Of a stretch of DNA of 41,752 nt, positions 16,570 through 25,603 are shown piece by piece. The stretch's first letter is position 1. Every line of letters begins with the position of its first letter. The position numbers and the translations under genes are program-made. The DNA is taken from assembly GCA_023430465.1 (NCBI GenBank), contig JAEZAM010000150.1:1-41752 (forward strand). Direction: 5' to 3'. Origin of the DNA: Bacteroidota bacterium. GTDB lineage: Bacteria > Bacteroidota > Bacteroidia > Chitinophagales > Chitinophagaceae. The notes below the pieces were generated by a model, which worked only from the letters and a program-made list of their open reading frames with translations, was not told where the DNA came from and did not search any database.

Positions 16570-17902
16570 GACGCTGGAATGGATGATCGGTGCCCGCGTG
16601 GTGCTGCTGTTTGCCTCGCTCCTGCTGGGTGCTACATTGGTCGTGTTGAATCATCCCGCATATCTGCTGATTCTCGTTCCGCTGATCATTTATCAATGCA
16701 TTGAATTTTTTCGTTTCCAGGTAAGGTCAGGAAGGGAACTGGAACAGTTTGTTGAATCCATCAAATACCGCGACTTCTCCCGGCATTTCGATGAATCACG
16801 ATCCACACCTGCCATACAATCTCTGCGGAAAAGTTTCAATGAAATAAATTCGACCTTCCAGGTGATCAGCAAAGAAAAGGAGACGCAGTACCAATATTTA
16901 CAAAAGATACTGGAACTGGTCGATACGGGCATCCTCTCGTACGAAGAGGAAACCGGCGACGTGGTCTGGATGAACGAATCACTAAAACGACTGGTGCGGG
17001 TTCCCTACCTGAAAACCATTCATTCGATGGAACGTCGTTTTCCTGCATTATACGAGCAGATCCTGCGCCTGCGGCCCGGGGTCACCGACATTGCAAGCAT
17101 CAGGGTCGACAATTCTGAGCTGCGGATATTGTTATCCGCAACCGCCTTCCAGACCGATGGCCAGGTATTTAGGCTGGTAGCATTTCAGAATGTGAATGAA
17201 GCACTGGACGAAACAGAGTCAAAGGCCTGGCAACGCCTCCTGAGTGTTCTTACGCACGAGATCATGAATTCTGTTGCGCCGATTTCATCACTTGCGGAAA
17301 CCATGAAAAACAGGCTGCAGGCAGCCGAAGGCCGACTGGAAACGGATGAGTGCCTGGCAGAAGACCTGGGTGTGGGCATAGAGACCATCCGCCGCCGCAG
17401 CGAAGGCTTGTTGAAATTCGCTGAAACGTATCGCAGCCTGAACAAGATCACCCGCCTCAATGCGGAGCCGGTACTTGTCCGGGATGTATTTGAAAATCTG
17501 CTACAACTCATGCAGCCCACACTTGAACAAAAGAACATCGAGATCGATACTATCCTGAAAGAGATGGACCTTCGTTTCGAGGTGGATCCAACGCTTATCG
17601 AACAGGTATTGATCAACCTCGTGGTCAACGCGATTGATGCGGTGAAGGAAAGACCTGATCCACGCATCAGCCTCACCGCCCTGAGGACTGCCGAAGGCCG
17701 TGTCATTATCCGGGTTGCTGACAATGGCGCTGGTATGCCGGAAGATGTGATGGAAAATATTTTTATCCCATTTTTCAGCACCAAGAAAAACGGTAGTGGC
17801 ATCGGCCTGAGCCTGTGCAAACAAATTATGATGCTGCACAAAGGAAACATCCAGGTTCAATCGGTCGAAGGAGCCGGTTCCGTGTTCCTCCTCAACTTCT
17901 GA
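16559..17902 (+). CDS. Sensor histidine kinase partner of the NtrC-type regulator
   Basis: A 447-residue kinase. Two adjacent N-terminal hydrophobic spans (about 9-50) with almost no periplasmic loop suggest sensing within the membrane or cytoplasm. A PAS-like region (about 110-210) follows, then the dimerisation/phospho-acceptor helix with His233 in LTHEIMNSVAPISS, and the ATPase domain with N box LINLVVNAID (351-360), G1 DNGAGMP (388-394) and G2 GSGIGLS (412-418). The start ATG at 16559 overlaps the regulator's stop (TAA to 16569), showing translational coupling. Its stop codon directly abuts the stop of the convergent LTA-synthase-like gene. Confidence 0.93.
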   Translation: MIFKTLEWMIGARVVLLFASLLLGATLVVLNHPAYLLILVPLIIYQCIEFFRFQVRSGRELEQFVESIKYRDFSRHFDESRSTPAIQSLRKSFNEINSTFQVISKEKETQYQYLQKILELVDTGILSYEEETGDVVWMNESLKRLVRVPYLKTIHSMERRFPALYEQILRLRPGVTDIASIRVDNSELRILLSATAFQTDGQVFRLVAFQNVNEALDETESKAWQRLLSVLTHEIMNSVAPISSLAETMKNRLQAAEGRLETDECLAEDLGVGIETIRRRSEGLLKFAETYRSLNKITRLNAEPVLVRDVFENLLQLMQPTLEQKNIEIDTILKEMDLRFEVDPTLIEQVLINLVVNAIDAVKERPDPRISLTALRTAEGRVIIRVADNGAGMPEDVMENIFIPFFSTKKNGSGIGLSLCKQIMMLHKGNIQVQSVEGAGSVFLLNF

Positions 17903-19771
17903 TCATTTCACTTCGAGGTTGTTGTCCAGAATAGAATTATTGAACCGCTGCAAAATTGCCTGCAACATCCGGGTCTGCTGAAAGGCCGGAGCATGGTTGC
18001 TCTGTGCGCGATTGTTTTGTAAGCGCGGGTCATTGTGCAGGTTATAATGATATAGCAGCCGGTTCGCGGATTCATCCATGCCTGTTAATGTGCTATCGTC
18101 AACAAGTTGAAGCGCCCCGTTGATCCTGCTCACGGAGAAACCATAGGCAGAATCATAGACACTGTTTCCAAAACTCATAAAGGGCTTAGGATAGTGAAGC
18201 AAATCCATGACCGTTGGTACCAGGTCGAGTTGCTGAACGGTCCTGTTAATGGAGCGACCTATAGGCGCAGCCGGATCATGAATAAAAAAAGGAATTCGGA
18301 GAGAACTGTACAGTGCCGATCGTTCTTCCGTGTAAGGCGGCAAACTATGGTCAGCAATAAAAAGAAATACGGTATTCCCAAACCAGGCTTCCCCGCCGAT
18401 TCGGCCAAACAGCCTGCGAAAACAATCATCCATATAGCTCACGCTGTTCTTCTGCTCATCCTGGCCATCGATGCTGAATTCCTTTTTGCGAGACGGCGGA
18501 ATCGAAAATGGCGGGTGCGTGGAGATGTTGTACAGGACAGACAGGAATGGCTGGGCAACGGTGGCGGATTTTCGGGAAAAAAAATCAAAGAAGTATTCAT
18601 CATATATGCCCCAATGCCCATCATCTTCAAAAGGCATATCAACATCATCGCGGGAATAGTAGTTGCGGATACCCGTCATCCGGCAAAGCTTGGCAAAGTT
18701 GAAGTGATCGTGCTCGGCGCCGAGGAAAAAGTTGGTTGTATACCCCTGCCGCTCGAGCAAAGTTCCGATGCCGTTGAATGGCACTGAACTGTAATTCGAG
18801 ATGAACATAGGTTCTTCGGTAAACGGCGGTAAGGAAGCCAGGGTTGCGAGTGCGCCTTTCACAGACTCATGACCGTTCTGGTAAGCGTTTACACAAACAG
18901 TGCTCACGGCCCTGATTGAATCCAGGAACGGGGTGTAGGCCCTGCCGGGTCCGGGCTGAAAAAACGATTCATTCATGCTTTCGAGCAGGAAGATGACCAC
19001 GTTTTTTTTCATCATCGGTTTCAACTGAACATATTGCCGGCGAATGGAAAACGTGGAATCAAGGGCCGCAGGACTGAAAAAAGATTTTCGTTCCAGCTTT
19101 GTTTTGAAACGGAATGCCGAGTATAAAAAATTCAATGTGGAGTTGTTGACCGCTGGCTGCAGTGAAGGGTGGAAATACAACAATGGCGTTGACGGTCCGA
19201 TGGGCCGGCTTCCCAGCCCCCTTGCCATGAGCATTACAAACAGGAGCATCGACACTGCGGTGACGTAGTAAGTCAACTTCCTGTCACGAAGCGGAAAGGC
19301 GTTTTTCAACAGTTGGCCGCTGATGCGGATGAATAAGTATGCAGCTATGATAAAGAGTACAACCATGAACCAATACCGCGCAAACAGGCCCGCGAACGAT
19401 CCGAGTGATTCAGTAAAGGCATAGACGAGATCAATGGTAGAGCGCCGGGAATTGAAATGATAATAGGCCAGGTCAATGGTGTTGATCGCCAGGAAGGCGA
19501 GGTTCACCGGGATGAAGAGCCATTTTGCGATCTTAGTCCCCGCTCTGTGGGATAGAGAAGGAGCAATGAAAAGGTAAAAAATGGCAAAAGGCAAATTGAT
19601 GATAATGATGGCGGTGAGGTCCAGCCGGAGCCCCCAGTAAAGTATAGCCGGGTCGGTAGCAAGAACGCCTATTCCACCTGGAGAATAGGTAATGATGAAA
19701 ACGAGCCGTAATAAGAGATAGGCTGCCAATAGCAGACCGATAATTTTTATAAATATGCGCAGGCGGCTCAT
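17903..19771 (-). CDS. LTA-synthase-family membrane sulfatase-fold enzyme
   Basis: A 622-residue inner-membrane enzyme. Five hydrophobic spans (residues 5-27, 45-70, 82-102, 132-150, 166-184) precede a periplasmic alkaline-phosphatase/sulfatase-fold domain (about 255-545). Metal and catalytic landmarks are Glu264 in IFLLESMNES, the nucleophile position in HESVKGALATLASLPP, His419 in NISTHPPF, and Asp474-His475 in FIADH. The nucleophile appears to be Ser303, where LTA synthases and MdoB-like enzymes usually have Thr. In Gram-negative bacteria such enzymes add phosphoglycerol or phosphoethanolamine to glycans or lipids; the acceptor here is unknown. The GDPD-like gene ends 9 bp upstream, indicating an operon. 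Confidence 0.85.
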   Translation of the reverse strand: MSRLRIFIKIIGLLLAAYLLLRLVFIITYSPGGIGVLATDPAILYWGLRLDLTAIIIINLPFAIFYLFIAPSLSHRAGTKIAKWLFIPVNLAFLAINTIDLAYYHFNSRRSTIDLVYAFTESLGSFAGLFARYWFMVVLFIIAAYLFIRISGQLLKNAFPLRDRKLTYYVTAVSMLLFVMLMARGLGSRPIGPSTPLLYFHPSLQPAVNNSTLNFLYSAFRFKTKLERKSFFSPAALDSTFSIRRQYVQLKPMMKKNVVIFLLESMNESFFQPGPGRAYTPFLDSIRAVSTVCVNAYQNGHESVKGALATLASLPPFTEEPMFISNYSSVPFNGIGTLLERQGYTTNFFLGAEHDHFNFAKLCRMTGIRNYYSRDDVDMPFEDDGHWGIYDEYFFDFFSRKSATVAQPFLSVLYNISTHPPFSIPPSRKKEFSIDGQDEQKNSVSYMDDCFRRLFGRIGGEAWFGNTVFLFIADHSLPPYTEERSALYSSLRIPFFIHDPAAPIGRSINRTVQQLDLVPTVMDLLHYPKPFMSFGNSVYDSAYGFSVSRINGALQLVDDSTLTGMDESANRLLYHYNLHNDPRLQNNRAQSNHAPAFQQTRMLQAILQRFNNSILDNNLEVK

Positions 19772-19780
19772 GGAGTGGTA

Positions 19781-20554
19781 TTAACGGTAATGACGGCTTT
19801 CGATAGTGACAAGGATGACTTCAACCGAGGAGTCACGTAACAATACCCGGAGCGATGACCGGTCAATGAAATGCCGAAGGCCAGGCTCCCATGTAATGAT
19901 TTTTTTCCCGGGAAACAATTCCTTCAGCATGGGTATTGCTTCCGCTTCACGCGAAACGTAACGCACGTCTTTCAACAGCCTTCGCATATGATCTGCGAAT
20001 AGGGAATCTGATCTCATCCTGGCTGCAAAGCCAGGCCAAACATTGAAACTAACGCAGTATCCGGCAGCCGCCAGGGTTGAAGCGGCGATCTCGTCATATA
20101 ACTCGACGATTCCATTTCTTCTTATTAAATCCGCAGGGTCTGCCGCACGCAACACGTTCAATGCATTCGACACGTTGTTCGAGTCCAGGTCACGGATGTC
20201 CAGCCAGAAACGATGACTGCTGTCTGCCTGCCCCAGGAACTGCGCGAGTACCGGCACCTGCTCACCCGGTGAAATTGGCGGATGAAATACCTGGAGAGCC
20301 CTGATGCTATCAACATACATCACATCCAGCTCAAATCCCTTGAATTTATCTCTCAGCAATGCATATCGCTCCAGCGTGTTGGTGCGATGAACCCAAAGGC
20401 GGTCACCACAGGAACCTCCGCAGTCAAGACCGCCAAGGCGCGCGTGCTGGAGTGAAGGCAGGTACCATGCCCTGAACAGCACTGCAGTGGCTATCAGTAC
20501 CAGGACAATTCCGGTAATGAGCAGGGGTTTTCTGATTGATCTTCGTTTTCGCAT
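19781..20554 (-). CDS. Membrane-anchored GDPD-like protein
   Basis: A 257-residue protein with one N-terminal signal anchor (KPLLITGIVLVLIATAVLF) and a domain resembling glycerophosphodiester phosphodiesterase-like TIM barrels. LWVHRTNTLERYALL supplies the His and an Asn/Glu pair, and GFELDVMYVD supplies the Glu and Asp that bind metal in that fold, followed by a His in VFHPP. Similarity is recognised by motif only, so the activity is tentative. ATG at 20554 is preferred; a TTG at 20581 would add nine residues before the Arg/Lys-rich N-terminus. It stands 9 bp before the LTA-synthase-like gene, so both may act on the same phosphoglycerol-containing envelope component. Confidence 0.6.
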   Translation of the reverse strand: MRKRRSIRKPLLITGIVLVLIATAVLFRAWYLPSLQHARLGGLDCGGSCGDRLWVHRTNTLERYALLRDKFKGFELDVMYVDSIRALQVFHPPISPGEQVPVLAQFLGQADSSHRFWLDIRDLDSNNVSNALNVLRAADPADLIRRNGIVELYDEIAASTLAAAGYCVSFNVWPGFAARMRSDSLFADHMRRLLKDVRYVSREAEAIPMLKELFPGKKIITWEPGLRHFIDRSSLRVLLRDSSVEVILVTIESRHYR

Positions 20555-20581
20555 ACAGGAGTTGAGCAGTGGCCGCTCCAA

Positions 20582-20851
20582 AGATAGAAGAATCGGTTAC
20601 AAGAGTGAAGCATTACTGAGCAGGTAACGTTGACGAGATCAGAAAGCATTCAATGATGGATCGATGATGGCTGTTGCATGAAGTGCCACAATTCATGCAC
20701 AGGAAAAAACAGTTCAAACCACGATCACTCCCTCCCGGTTTATCGCGCTGCTACCTTCGGCCCTTCCCGACAAAATGATTGCCGGGAATCCATCCTATAA
20801 TGAACCAGCCTCAATGGCAAATCTGTTCATTTTCATTAAACAAACTTTCTC
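20582..20851. other. Intergenic region between two divergent units
   Basis: This 270-bp stretch separates the start of the GDPD-like gene (minus) from that of the large surface protein (plus). No TAnnTTTG match, palindrome or small gene stands out. Promoters for both directions must lie here but cannot be placed with confidence. Confidence 0.5.
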
Positions 20852-23800
20852 ATGAAAATTTTTACATTGTTCTTGCTTGGGTTGGCGTTACAACTAACTG
20901 CCTACGCCGCCATCGCACCAACTGTCCCCTCCAGTAATCTTACATTTACGAACATTGATGGCCAGGGCTGGACGGGCAACTACACCTCCGGTAACGGTGC
21001 CATCCGCATCGTGGTAATGAAGGCCGGTTCACCTGTAACCGGTGTGCCGGTTGATGGGGTGGATTACACGGCCAACAGTTCATTCGGCACACCTGCTGCT
21101 GCATTCACAGCGCCCGGTGAGTTCGGGGTGGCACGTACTTCGTTTGCCAGCTACAGTGTTTCCAATCTTACACCAGGCACTGTTTATCACGTAGCCATAT
21201 TTGAATTCAATGGTACGGGGGTAAACACCCAATATCTTCAATTGCCGCTGCGCAACAGCCAGTCAACGGTAGTTGCACCTTTAACGCAAGCTTCCGCTGT
21301 GACATCGGGTGCCAAAACGGGTAATACAATGACCATAAGCTGGACTGCGGGAAATGGTACGGGGCGCATGGTTGTTGCGCGGAAAGGTGGCCCGGTCAGT
21401 GTTGATCCGACGGACCTGGGCTCATACTTCGCAGATCCAATCTTTGGCAGCGGCACAAAGCTCGGCACCGACAATTATGTCGTTTACAAAGGCACTGGCA
21501 CCAGCGTGAATGTGAAGAACCTTGAGCCGAATACAGTTTATCATTTCGCAGTTTACGAATACAATGGAGCATCTTACTCGATGTTCCTGCGGCCCGGCGC
21601 AACCTATTTTGCAACCACAAACGCAGGTCCGAGCCAGGCACCAGCTTCGCCCGGATTCAGCTATGTAGAAGGAAATTCATTCCGGTTTGGTGTAACCCAG
21701 GGTAATGGAACGAAGCGATTGTTCATTGCAAAAAAAGGATCGCCGGTGACTGCAGTGCCTGTGAATGGAGTGGTATATCCCGCGAACCTTGCATTCGGCA
21801 CGGCCAATACCGAAATTGCGCCCGGAGAATTCGTACTGGGAGCAACCACGGGTACTGCGCTCTTCATCACCAACCTGGAGCCGAACACCACGTATCACTT
21901 CCGAGTTTATGAATATGATGAAGCAGCTGGCGGCGCCACTTACTATCTGACTTCAAGCTTTCTTCAGAATACAGGGGTAACGGCGTCCACACCTACCGCG
22001 GTCGCGTCAAATTTCCAAATGGTGACGCTCACAGGCAGTAGCGCCACGATCCGGTTCACTGCCGGTAACGGAACCTACCGCCATGTAATGATGAAAGCCG
22101 GATCGCCTGTGGATGCTATTCCGGCGAACCTCGTGAGATATTCAGCGAATTCCACCTTCGGAAATGGCAGCCAGGTAGCACCCGGCAACTATACAATGTT
22201 CTCCGGCATCAATGGAGCGCAATTCACCGTGAATGGTCTTGTGCCAGGGACTACGTATCACGTGTCCGTTTATGAATTCAATGGAAATGACTTCCCCGTT
22301 TATTCAGCCACTGGCGGGGTATACAGCTTTACTGTGCCGCTTGAGCCAACGCTGGCGAGCAAAGATCCGGTTCGTTCTTCCATCGAGGGCAACTCTTTCC
22401 GTCAGCAATGGACCAATGGAAATGGGTCAAAGCGTATCGTTATAGCCCGCAAGGGCAGTGCACCTGCTGCCGCACCCGTGGATGGCGTGGTCTATGCGGC
22501 AAATGAATCATTTGGACTTGGCGATGAAATAGCACCAGGGGAGTTTGTTGTCCTCAGCAGCAACCGCAACTATGTGGACCTGAAAAACCTGGAGATCGGT
22601 TCTACCTATCATGTGGCGGTATACGAATACAACGAAAGTTCAGCAGGTGTGCCGGACTATCTTGTCAACCCATACCTTGCTACGAGCGGGACTACTGTAT
22701 CAGCGCCTGCAACGCAGGGAACGATAACAAATGTAACCAGCCTGCAAGCCAACAGCGGGGTAGTACAGATCACGGGCGGCAATGGAAGTGGCCGCATCCT
22801 GATCATCAGAAAAGATTCACCGGTAGATGTAACACCGCAGAATTTCATTTACTACACCTATAATGCGAACTATGGATCAGCCGCCACGAGCATGGGCAAT
22901 GGCAACCACGTGATCGCGATGACGACGAGCAGCGGTAATGTTAACATGGCATCCCTGCAGCCAAATACAACCTATCACCTGGCGATGTTCGAGTACAACG
23001 GCTCATCACAGCCAGTGTATCAGCTTGCCAATCCATCGAGATTCTCCTTCACCACACCCGATGTAGCAGGAGCAGTAGTACCAACGATACCAGCAAGCAA
23101 CGGCCTCGTGCAGAACGTGGAAGGAAACAAACTCACAGTGAAATGGACCAATGGAAATGGTGACAGAAGATTAGTAGTGCTGAGAAAAGACAGCCCGGTG
23201 ACCTTTGTACCTGCTTCTGCTACCACCTATACCGCTAACGCATCCTTTGGTGCAGGCACGGATCTGGGAGCTGGTGAGTACGCTGTCTATGCAAGCAATG
23301 GCAACTCTGTTGACATAACTAACCTCAGCCCTGCATCTACCTACTACTACACCGTGTTTGAATACACCGGCACTGGCACACTGCTGCGCTATCTTACCTC
23401 GAGTGTTCTTACAGGAACAGCCGCAACTGCATCAGCACCGGCAACACCAGTAACCAACGTACAGGCAGCCACAGGAACAACAAGCATCGGTCTTAGCTGG
23501 ACAAATGGCTCCGGTACAGGACGGATTGTTGTCATGAAAGAGGGAAGTGCGGTTACAGCAACGCCTGCTGTTCTCGGTGCTTATCCCGCAAATGCGGTAT
23601 TCGGCAGCGGCGCCCAAATGGCACTTGGTGAATATGTAGTTTATTCAGGAACCGGAAATTCGGTGACTGTCACCGGTCTCAATCAGGGTCAGACATATCA
23701 CTACGCAATTTTCGAATACAATGGATCCACGGCTCCTGTCTATAATACAGCCAATGCAGCGATCGGATCGGCCATCGCTTCGATACCCCTTCCAGTGACA

Positions 23801-24319
23801 CTGGTTTATTTCCAGGCAGAAGCTTCAAGCAATGACGCGCTGTTGAAATGGGCGACTGCAACGGAACTGAACAATGCCTATTTCACCATCGAAAGAAGCA
23901 CAAATGGCGTCCAGTATTCCGCAGTCGGACAGGTCGCAGGAAACGGTAACAGCAGCCATGAGATCACCTATACGTTCACTGATGTAAACATTCCGGCTGG
24001 TTCGGTATACTATCGGCTGAAACAAACAGATATCGATGGTCGCTTCACGTACTCCGGAGTGCAGCGTGTCAATCGCCAGTCTGCAGATAAAGAGCTGAAG
24101 ATTTATCCCAACCCGGCCAGGGACCGCTTCACTATAACGCTGCCCGCAGGCATCACAACAGGCACGGCCACGATCTTCGATGTGAAAGGCACGGCAGTAA
24201 AACGACTGTCGGTAAACAATGGACAGTACATTTACACCGAGGGCCTGGCGAAAGGCACCTACTACGTGCGGGTGGAAACAAGATCGCAGTTGTTTAGCGC
24301 CAAATTTGTAAAAGAATAA
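20852..24319 (+). CDS. Large T9SS-secreted protein with eight Fn3-like repeats
   Basis: A 1155-residue surface or secreted protein. A signal peptide (1-20, cleavage near AYAA-IAP) is followed by eight fibronectin-III-like repeats of about 117-125 residues, anchored by NGNG motifs at about residues 47, 167, 284, 405, 523, 643, 768 and 886. Each has a conserved kernel of SPV...Y-AN-FG...YH-AVYEYNG. A different beta domain (about 980-1075, LKWATATELNNAYFTIERS) and a C-terminal T9SS type A sorting domain follow (LKIYPNPARDRFTI to KFVKE). Odd and even repeats form two subtypes in alternation. Likely an adhesin or cell-surface scaffold; ligand unknown. The ATG at 20852 directly begins the signal peptide. 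A strong terminator follows. Confidence 0.9.
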   Translation: MKIFTLFLLGLALQLTAYAAIAPTVPSSNLTFTNIDGQGWTGNYTSGNGAIRIVVMKAGSPVTGVPVDGVDYTANSSFGTPAAAFTAPGEFGVARTSFASYSVSNLTPGTVYHVAIFEFNGTGVNTQYLQLPLRNSQSTVVAPLTQASAVTSGAKTGNTMTISWTAGNGTGRMVVARKGGPVSVDPTDLGSYFADPIFGSGTKLGTDNYVVYKGTGTSVNVKNLEPNTVYHFAVYEYNGASYSMFLRPGATYFATTNAGPSQAPASPGFSYVEGNSFRFGVTQGNGTKRLFIAKKGSPVTAVPVNGVVYPANLAFGTANTEIAPGEFVLGATTGTALFITNLEPNTTYHFRVYEYDEAAGGATYYLTSSFLQNTGVTASTPTAVASNFQMVTLTGSSATIRFTAGNGTYRHVMMKAGSPVDAIPANLVRYSANSTFGNGSQVAPGNYTMFSGINGAQFTVNGLVPGTTYHVSVYEFNGNDFPVYSATGGVYSFTVPLEPTLASKDPVRSSIEGNSFRQQWTNGNGSKRIVIARKGSAPAAAPVDGVVYAANESFGLGDEIAPGEFVVLSSNRNYVDLKNLEIGSTYHVAVYEYNESSAGVPDYLVNPYLATSGTTVSAPATQGTITNVTSLQANSGVVQITGGNGSGRILIIRKDSPVDVTPQNFIYYTYNANYGSAATSMGNGNHVIAMTTSSGNVNMASLQPNTTYHLAMFEYNGSSQPVYQLANPSRFSFTTPDVAGAVVPTIPASNGLVQNVEGNKLTVKWTNGNGDRRLVVLRKDSPVTFVPASATTYTANASFGAGTDLGAGEYAVYASNGNSVDITNLSPASTYYYTVFEYTGTGTLLRYLTSSVLTGTAATASAPATPVTNVQAATGTTSIGLSWTNGSGTGRIVVMKEGSAVTATPAVLGAYPANAVFGSGAQMALGEYVVYSGTGNSVTVTGLNQGQTYHYAIFEYNGSTAPVYNTANAAIGSAIASIPLPVTLVYFQAEASSNDALLKWATATELNNAYFTIERSTNGVQYSAVGQVAGNGNSSHEITYTFTDVNIPAGSVYYRLKQTDIDGRFTYSGVQRVNRQSADKELKIYPNPARDRFTITLPAGITTGTATIFDVKGTAVKRLSVNNGQYIYTEGLAKGTYYVRVETRSQLFSAKFVKE

Positions 24320-24337
24320 TTTAACAAAAAAGGCTTC

Positions 24338-24367
24338 AAATACCCCGCGTCCGCGGGGTATTTTTTT
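24338..24367 (+). terminator. Rho-independent terminator after the Fn3 protein
   Basis: The perfect 11-bp stem AAATACCCCGC / GCGGGGTATTT with a four-base loop (GTCC) runs into seven T's (24361-24367). It begins 19 bp after the stop codon and is one of the strongest terminators in the window. Confidence 0.92.
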
Positions 24368-24543
24368 GTCAGTTATTTCCCCAATGGCAAAGATTGCCCC
24401 ATTGTCTATCAGCCAGGCCTGAGGCCGCCGTGCAAACCTGTTGATTTCTGCGGAATCAGGCAGCGAGTTGGTGGCATATGCTTTGATGAGTTTTCCCAAA
24501 CGCGGAGTAATGCCGCCATTCGTCAACAAAAACATTTTATAAT

Positions 24544-25335
24544 ATGTCAACACAAAAAACATATACACTTATCACCGGTGGATCGGCCGGGATAGGTTTG
24601 GAACTTGCAAGGGTATTTGCAAAAAATGGTCATAACCTTGTATTGGTGGCGCGTGACCAGGCAGACCTGGATGCTGCGGAAAATGAATTGCGCGGTGCGG
24701 GTGTGGATGTGGTCACCATTTCAAAAGACCTGTTTGAAATGGAAGCACCCTTTGAATTATATGAAGAGGTGAAAGCAAGAAATCTCCAGGTCGGCATACT
24801 GGTGAACAATGCAGGCCAGGGCCAGTACGGGCTGTTTGCCGATACGGATATACGCCGGGAACTTGCGATCGTTCAACTTAACATCGGTGCGCTGATCTCA
24901 TTGACCAAATTGTTCCTGCAGGATATGATAGCAACAGGCGGTGGTAAGATTCTTAATCTTTCTTCCATTGCCAGCAAGTCTCCGGGGCCATGGCAATCTG
25001 TTTATCACGGAACAAAAGCATTCGTTCAATCCTTCAGTGAAGCGCTGCGCAGCGAAGTCAAAGATCAAAACATTACCGTCACTGCATTGCTTCCGGGCGC
25101 AACGGATACCGACTTCTTCAACAAGGCAGACATGAACGATTCGAAGATCGTGCAGAAAGGTGATCTTGCTGACCCTGCAAAGGTGGCCCAGGATGGCTAT
25201 GATGCACTGATGAGCGGCGATGACAAGATCATCTCGGGCTTTAAAAACAAGGTTATGGTAGGCATGAGCAACATGAGTACCGATAGCATGGCCGCAGAAA
25301 ATATGAAGAAACAACAGGAGCCTGCCGATAAATAA
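24544..25335 (+). CDS. Short-chain dehydrogenase/reductase
   Basis: A 263-residue classical SDR oxidoreductase of the cytosol. It has the NAD(P) motif TGGSAGIG (11-18), NNAG (88-91), the catalytic Ser140 or Ser141 in LNLSS, and the YxxxK pair Tyr154/Lys158 in YHGTK. An Arg at the end of the second strand (VLVARD) favours NADPH. The substrate cannot be predicted; relatives are often annotated DltE- or YqjQ-like. It is transcribed alone, with a strong hairpin terminator 6 bp after the stop and the preceding gene's terminator 180 bp upstream. Confidence 0.92.
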   Translation: MSTQKTYTLITGGSAGIGLELARVFAKNGHNLVLVARDQADLDAAENELRGAGVDVVTISKDLFEMEAPFELYEEVKARNLQVGILVNNAGQGQYGLFADTDIRRELAIVQLNIGALISLTKLFLQDMIATGGGKILNLSSIASKSPGPWQSVYHGTKAFVQSFSEALRSEVKDQNITVTALLPGATDTDFFNKADMNDSKIVQKGDLADPAKVAQDGYDALMSGDDKIISGFKNKVMVGMSNMSTDSMAAENMKKQQEPADK

Positions 25336-25341
25336 TTGTAT

Positions 25342-25371
25342 GGATCAGCCTTTACGGCTGATCCTTTTTTT
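25342..25371 (+). terminator. Rho-independent terminator of the SDR gene
   Basis: The perfect 9-bp stem GGATCAGCC / GGCTGATCC with loop TTTAC is followed by seven T's. It starts 6 bp after the SDR stop codon. Its position inside the longer of two possible frames of the next gene argues that this gene starts later, at 25388. Confidence 0.92.
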
Positions 25372-25387
25372 CAAAAAACACCATGCC

Positions 25388-25573
25388 ATGCAACATACAG
25401 AAGATAAAACACGCAAAACGCTTCCCGTGGAAGAGAATAAGGACAATGATGAAATGACCATCAAACAAAATCCGAACCCACGCGCCAATGCCAACCTCAC
25501 CGAAGACCAGAAGAAAGACGCTGATAATGATCAGGGCGTCGGCAGCGAAATCACGGACGGCGAAGGCGGATAA
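25388..25573 (+). CDS. Small acidic hydrophilic protein of unknown function
   Basis: A 61-residue protein with no hydrophobic segment, rich in Asp, Glu, Lys and Asn, with NPRANANLTEDQKKDADNDQ in the middle and a Gly-Glu-Gly-Gly end. It is probably disordered. I do not recognise a named family, though similar tiny acidic proteins are common in this phylum. ATG 25388 is preferred over the in-frame ATG at 25340, because the latter would place codons through the SDR terminator hairpin. It ends 30 bp from the convergent 831-residue gene. Confidence 0.6.
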   Translation: MQHTEDKTRKTLPVEENKDNDEMTIKQNPNPRANANLTEDQKKDADNDQGVGSEITDGEGG

Positions 25574-25603
25574 GATTTGCTATCGCGCTTTAGTGATCGT
25601 GTC

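Noticed and set aside
24533..24568. Minus-strand gene of 247 residues covering the end of the Fn3 gene
   Set aside because: Most of it is antisense to a clear sorting domain and crosses a strong terminator; only the first 57 codons look coding and are reported as a finding.
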